This document shows, in pieces, positions 5,943 through 8,466 of a DNA stretch of 8,466 nt. Within the stretch, counting starts at the first letter, position 1; each line of letters starts with the position of its first letter. Source of the stretch: Bacteroidetes/Chlorobi group bacterium ChocPot_Mid (GTDB taxonomy: Bacteria; Bacteroidota; Ignavibacteria; Kapaibacteriales; UBA2268). Position numbers and translations under genes: made by a program. The DNA is taken from NCBI GenBank assembly GCA_003731675.1, contig RCNQ01000244.1, positions 1 through 8,466 on the forward strand. The letters are read 5' to 3'. The notes under the pieces were generated by a model. That model saw nothing but the letters and a program-made list of their open reading frames with translations, was not told the origin of the DNA and did not search any database.

Positions 5943-6044
5943 TTATTTCTTTATAAATCCATTTTTTTAGAGTACTTATTCATTTTTCTGATAGCTTTCG
6001 CTTATTTTAGTATTCTGTTTTTTTATAACTTATATTTATTTTAT

Positions 6045-6677
6045 ATGAAAGAGGATTCGAAAATTATTGTGGTTGCAATCACTGGTGGTATTGGTTGCGG
6101 GAAATCAGCTGTTGCTGAGATTATAAAAAATATGGGTTATATTGTGATTTCATCTGATGAAAATGCTAAAACAGTAATGGTTTCAAATGAGAAAGTCAGG
6201 AGAAAATTAATTTCGGAATTTGGCGAGGATATTTATTTTGATGATGGGAAATTGAATAAAGATTGGCTTTCTAAAATTGTTTTTGGTGATTCACTTGATA
6301 ATGAAAAATCTCTTGCAAAATTGAATTCAATTGTTCATCCTGCTGTGATTGAAAAATTGATTGAGGATGTTGAATATTATGAAAAATCGGGTGAGAAAAT
6401 TGTTTTTGTGGAAAGTGCTTTGACCTTTGAGGCACAACTTGAGGAGGGTTTTGATTATATTATAGTTGTCGATGCTAAGGAGAAAGTAATTTTTGAGAGA
6501 CTTAAAAGGAGTCGCAATTTGTCTGAGGAGGAGATACGGTTCAGGATGAGGCAGCAGTTGTCACGGGAATTAAAAAAGCAACATGCCGATTTTGTTATTG
6601 AGAATAACGGTTCGCTTGATGAATTGAAGAAATCGGTGGAAATCATTGTCAACATATTATCCCGACTGGTTAAGTGA
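6045..6677 (+). CDS. coaE: Dephospho-CoA kinase
   Basis: CoaE phosphorylates the 3'-hydroxyl of dephospho-CoA with ATP, the last step of coenzyme A synthesis, in the cytoplasm. The Walker A loop is 'GGIGCGKS' (residues 14-21) and is followed by 'ISSDENA', where the family has a conserved Asp. 'IVHP' (96-99) and 'ESALTFEA' (123-130) match the usual HP and PLLFE regions, although the family's proline is replaced in the latter. The lid and C-terminal signatures 'RMRQQLSREL' and 'HADFVIENNGSLDEL' are intact. At 210 residues the length is normal. The ATG has no Shine-Dalgarno and an A/T-rich leader, which is typical of Bacteroidota. It is divergent from tRNA-Glu. The next gene begins after 77 bases with its own likely promoter, so coaE may be transcribed alone. 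Confidence 0.95.
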   Translation: MKEDSKIIVVAITGGIGCGKSAVAEIIKNMGYIVISSDENAKTVMVSNEKVRRKLISEFGEDIYFDDGKLNKDWLSKIVFGDSLDNEKSLAKLNSIVHPAVIEKLIEDVEYYEKSGEKIVFVESALTFEAQLEEGFDYIIVVDAKEKVIFERLKRSRNLSEEEIRFRMRQQLSRELKKQHADFVIENNGSLDELKKSVEIIVNILSRLVK

Positions 6678-6710
6678 ATTGGGATTAATCATTTTTTTAG
6701 TGTAAATTTG
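6678..6710 (+). promoter_or_regulatory. Likely promoter of the transaldolase gene
   Basis: ATTG (6678-6681) and TAAATTTG (6703-6710), separated by 21 bases, approximate the Bacteroidota TTTG / TAnnTTTG promoter. The -7 element is a perfect match; the -33 element has one mismatch. It sits directly after the coaE stop and would give a leader of about 40 bases. Confidence 0.45.
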
Positions 6711-6744
6711 TTAAATAGAAAATTGAAAATATTGAATTTATTAT

Positions 6745-6750
6745 GGGAGG
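6745..6750 (+). promoter_or_regulatory. Strong Shine-Dalgarno of the transaldolase gene
   Basis: GGGAGG lies four bases before the ATG at 6755 and fixes that start. It stands out because neighbouring starts (coaE, aat, TPR genes, GLUG gene) have no such site. Confidence 0.7.
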
Positions 6751-6754
6751 TTAA

Positions 6755-7417
6755 ATGGAAATTTATGTTGATACAGCTAATATTGAACATATAAGGCATG
6801 CGGCAGAACTTGGCTTTATTACAGGGGTTACAACAAATCCGTCATTGTTGGCGAAAGAAGACCCTAATGTGGATATAAAGCAAAGAATTTTGGATATTCA
6901 TAAACTGGTCGGAGGTCATTTGTCTGTTGAGGTGATTTCGACAAAGAAGGACGGGATGCTCAAAGAAGTTGATGAAATTTTGAGTTGGTTTCCTGAGGCG
7001 ACAATAAAAATACCGATGATTCCTGAAGGGCTTTCTGCAGTCAGGGAACTTTCAAGGCAAAATATTCCGACAAATGTAACTTTGGTTTTCAGCCCGACAC
7101 AAGCGATTGCGGCTCATAATGCCGGGGCTACTTATGTTTCTGTTTTTATGGGTAGGCTTGATGATATTTCGCAGAGTTCAGGTGAAGTAATTTATGATAT
7201 TTGTGAAATATGGGACGTTCAGGAATATGATTCGCAGATTATTGCGGCTTCGATTCGTCATCCTATGCATGTAATTGATGCGGCAAAGGCAGGCGCTGAT
7301 ATTGCTACTGTTCCGTACAATGTAATTATGCAAATGCTTAAACATCCTTTGACTGACAAGGGATTAGATGCGTTTTTAGCTGATTATGATAAAATGCAAA
7401 GTAAAAGAAATAAGTAA
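6755..7417 (+). CDS. tal: Small transaldolase (TalC/MipB-like family)
   Basis: Transaldolase moves dihydroxyacetone units between sugar phosphates in the non-oxidative pentose phosphate pathway through a Schiff base on lysine. At 220 residues it is the short, fructose-6-phosphate-aldolase-like form. The nucleophile is K85 in 'TIKIP'. Other active-site positions are D6 ('VDTAN'), N28 ('TTNPS'), E59, N107/T109 ('TNVTL'), S129, F131, R134 ('GRLDD'), S166 and R168. E59 and F131 are the transaldolase-type residues; fructose-6-phosphate aldolase has Gln and Tyr at these positions. I therefore predict transaldolase rather than aldolase activity. One oddity is 'VSVFMGR' where most relatives have 'VSPFVGR'. 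It has a strong Shine-Dalgarno, its own likely promoter, and an intrinsic terminator 20 bases after the stop. Confidence 0.93.
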   Translation: MEIYVDTANIEHIRHAAELGFITGVTTNPSLLAKEDPNVDIKQRILDIHKLVGGHLSVEVISTKKDGMLKEVDEILSWFPEATIKIPMIPEGLSAVRELSRQNIPTNVTLVFSPTQAIAAHNAGATYVSVFMGRLDDISQSSGEVIYDICEIWDVQEYDSQIIAASIRHPMHVIDAAKAGADIATVPYNVIMQMLKHPLTDKGLDAFLADYDKMQSKRNK

Positions 7418-7437
7418 AATTAATTAAGACAATATTG

Positions 7438-7469
7438 AAAGCTGTTGCGGAATCTGTGACAGCTTTTTT
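7438..7469 (+). terminator. Intrinsic terminator after the transaldolase gene
   Basis: AAAGCTGT (7438-7445) pairs perfectly with ACAGCTTT (7459-7466) around a 13-base loop and runs into a six-T tract (7464-7469). It ends only five bases before the aat start, so it may act as a partial terminator that sets aat expression. Confidence 0.75.
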
Positions 7470-7474
7470 ATGGT

Positions 7475-8056
7475 ATGACAGAAGATTTTTTATATCCTGA
7501 AATATTGATATCAGCTTATAGTCAAGGTTTTTTTCCAATGGCAGATGAAACAGGTAAAATCTATTGGCATAATCCTGACCCGAGAGCGATAATACCTTTA
7601 AGAAATGTTAAGGTGCCTCGTTCTTTGAAGCAATTTTTTAAAAAAAATGATGTTACTTTCAGGATTGACTCAAATTTTGAATATGTAATTAAAAAATGTG
7701 CTCAAAGAAGGTCATCTTGGATAAGTCCTGAGATTGAGGCAGGATTTATTATGTTTCATGATTACGGGTTTGCTCATTCCGTTGAAACATATATTGATGG
7801 GGAAATAGTCGGTGGATTGTATGGAGTAGCAATTGGCGGGGCTTTTTTTGGTGAGTCTATGTTTTCTGATGTGAGTAATGCTTCTAAGGCGGCTTTTTAT
7901 TATCTCGTTTTCAGAATGATTGACCGAGGGTTTATCTTGTTGGATTCGCAATATGTAAATGAATTTACCAGAAGTCTTGGAGCAATAGAAATTCCTAAAA
8001 TAAATTATTTAAATATTTTAAAAAGGGCTTTGACCCTTCCTTGCAGTCTGATATAA
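7475..8056 (+). CDS. aat: Leucyl/phenylalanyl-tRNA-protein transferase
   Basis: Aat transfers Leu or Phe from aminoacyl-tRNA to N-terminal Arg or Lys of proteins, marking them for ClpS/ClpAP degradation (bacterial N-end rule). Signature segments in order are 'AYSQGFFPMAD' (14-24), 'IYWHNPDPRAIIPL' (29-42), 'WISPEIE' (82-88), 'GFAHSVETY' (98-106), 'IVGGLYGVAIGGAFFGESMF' (111-130) with the family glutamate, 'NASKAA', and 'LLDSQYVNEFTRSLGAIEIP' (155-174) with the catalytic aspartate. The usual 'DCQ' is 'DSQ' here. At 193 residues it is the short form, without the longer N-terminus of the E. coli enzyme. An in-frame TGA at 7457 blocks any longer start. There is no Shine-Dalgarno or promoter between the terminator and the ATG, so expression probably depends on read-through. 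It is convergent with the barrel gene. Confidence 0.94.
   Translation: MTEDFLYPEILISAYSQGFFPMADETGKIYWHNPDPRAIIPLRNVKVPRSLKQFFKKNDVTFRIDSNFEYVIKKCAQRRSSWISPEIEAGFIMFHDYGFAHSVETYIDGEIVGGLYGVAIGGAFFGESMFSDVSNASKAAFYYLVFRMIDRGFILLDSQYVNEFTRSLGAIEIPKINYLNILKRALTLPCSLI
8020..8040 (-). terminator. Possible intrinsic terminator of the outer-membrane gene
   Basis: Read on the minus strand, AAGGG-TCAAAG-CCCTT (8038-8023) forms a five-pair stem, extendable by G-T pairs, and its right arm merges into a run of five T. It lies about 24 bases past the stop of the barrel gene, inside the 3' end of aat. The stem is short, so it is moderate at best. Confidence 0.4.
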
Positions 8057-8061
8057 TAATA

Positions 8062-8466
8062 TTAGTTCTTCAAGCCAAAATTTTTGAATGTATATATGAA
8101 TGAAAGCATATAAAATCTTTGCAAAACATTTGATTTAGTATCTTCTATATAAATATCCGAAACGTTGCGACTGATAGCATTATTCTGATTTAATAGGTCA
8201 TATCCTGAGAAGCGTAGTTCTCCGGATTTGTTGAACATTTTGAATCCTATATAAGCGTTCCATTGGAAGTAGTTTTTATTGTAAGCTGAGGACAGTCCTG
8301 AATAGTATTGGTGTGAAAGTTCACTTTGCAAAACCAAGAATTCCCAGAGGTAGAAATTTACACGGAAGTTGCTACGTTGGCTGAAATATTCTGTGTTGCT
8401 TGATGTCCTGATTGAGTTTGTGACGATGTTGTAGTTAGACCATGACATTAATGTGAAATCGAATTT
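8062..8466 (-). CDS. C-terminus of an outer-membrane beta-barrel protein, 5' end outside window
   Basis: The frame is open to the right edge, continuing upstream of the first internal ATG (8448) as 'KFDFTL', so this is only the end of a larger gene. The visible 134 residues alternate polar and aromatic residues in amphipathic strands ('FRVNFYLWEFLVLQSELSHQ', 'YFQWNAYIGFKMF', 'FYMLSFIYTFKNF'). They include the phrase 'GELRFSGYDLLNQNNAISRN', typical of the last strands of TonB-dependent-receptor-like or OMP_b-brl_3 barrels of Bacteroidota. It is therefore likely an outer-membrane receptor or assembly-type barrel. The substrate cannot be inferred from this end. It converges on aat with five bases between the stops. 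Confidence 0.75.
   Translation of the reverse strand, partial: KFDFTLMSWSNYNIVTNSIRTSSNTEYFSQRSNFRVNFYLWEFLVLQSELSHQYYSGLSSAYNKNYFQWNAYIGFKMFNKSGELRFSGYDLLNQNNAISRNVSDIYIEDTKSNVLQRFYMLSFIYTFKNFGLKN

Noticed and set aside
7712..7951. Minus-strand ORF inside aat
   Set aside because: It lies entirely opposite conserved Aat motifs and shows no recognisable features of its own.
1..8466. CRISPR array
   Set aside because: There are no regularly spaced identical repeats; the only long direct repeat has two diverged copies about 1.9 kb apart.

Overview
The window is A+T-rich bacterial DNA that looks like Bacteroidota or a relative such as the Ignavibacteria/Kapabacteria group. Four things point there. 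Most starts lack a Shine-Dalgarno, and two promoters fit the Bacteroidota form (TTTG ... TAnnTTTG). There is a secreted GLUG-repeat protein with a 'CKNI.V.LDA.GNA.I' module of the kind common in gliding and marine Bacteroidota. The right edge carries the C-terminus of an outer-membrane beta-barrel. The species cannot be named from this window.

The left part (1-3658) is accessory in character. It starts with the 3' half of a PP2C-type phosphatase on the + strand. Convergent to it is a minus-strand cluster, which in transcription order is a two-lobed retropepsin-like aspartic protease, an unrecognised 131-residue protein whose ATG overlaps the protease stop, an unrecognised 189-residue protein, and two tandem TPR paralogs.

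The middle part (3661-5823) looks decayed. A GLUG-repeat secreted protein gene is broken by a one-base frameshift. Its second-frame continuation then runs into an excisionase-like helix-turn-helix gene, where the GLUG protein's C-terminal module is cut off. Intergenic DNA on both sides of this unit shares an imperfect direct repeat of about 54 bp.

A tRNA-Glu(UUC) gene at 5824-5895 marks the change to conserved genes on the right. These are dephospho-CoA kinase (coaE), a small transaldolase with a full transaldolase-type active site, and leucyl/phenylalanyl-tRNA-protein transferase (aat), all on the + strand. A strong intrinsic terminator sits just before aat. The minus-strand 3' end of an outer-membrane barrel gene converges on aat from the right edge.

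The right-hand genes are ordinary housekeeping functions: coenzyme A synthesis, pentose phosphate metabolism and N-end rule tagging. The candidate for an undescribed system is the left cluster of protease, two unknown proteins and TPR pair. A functional link among these genes rests on gene order only.
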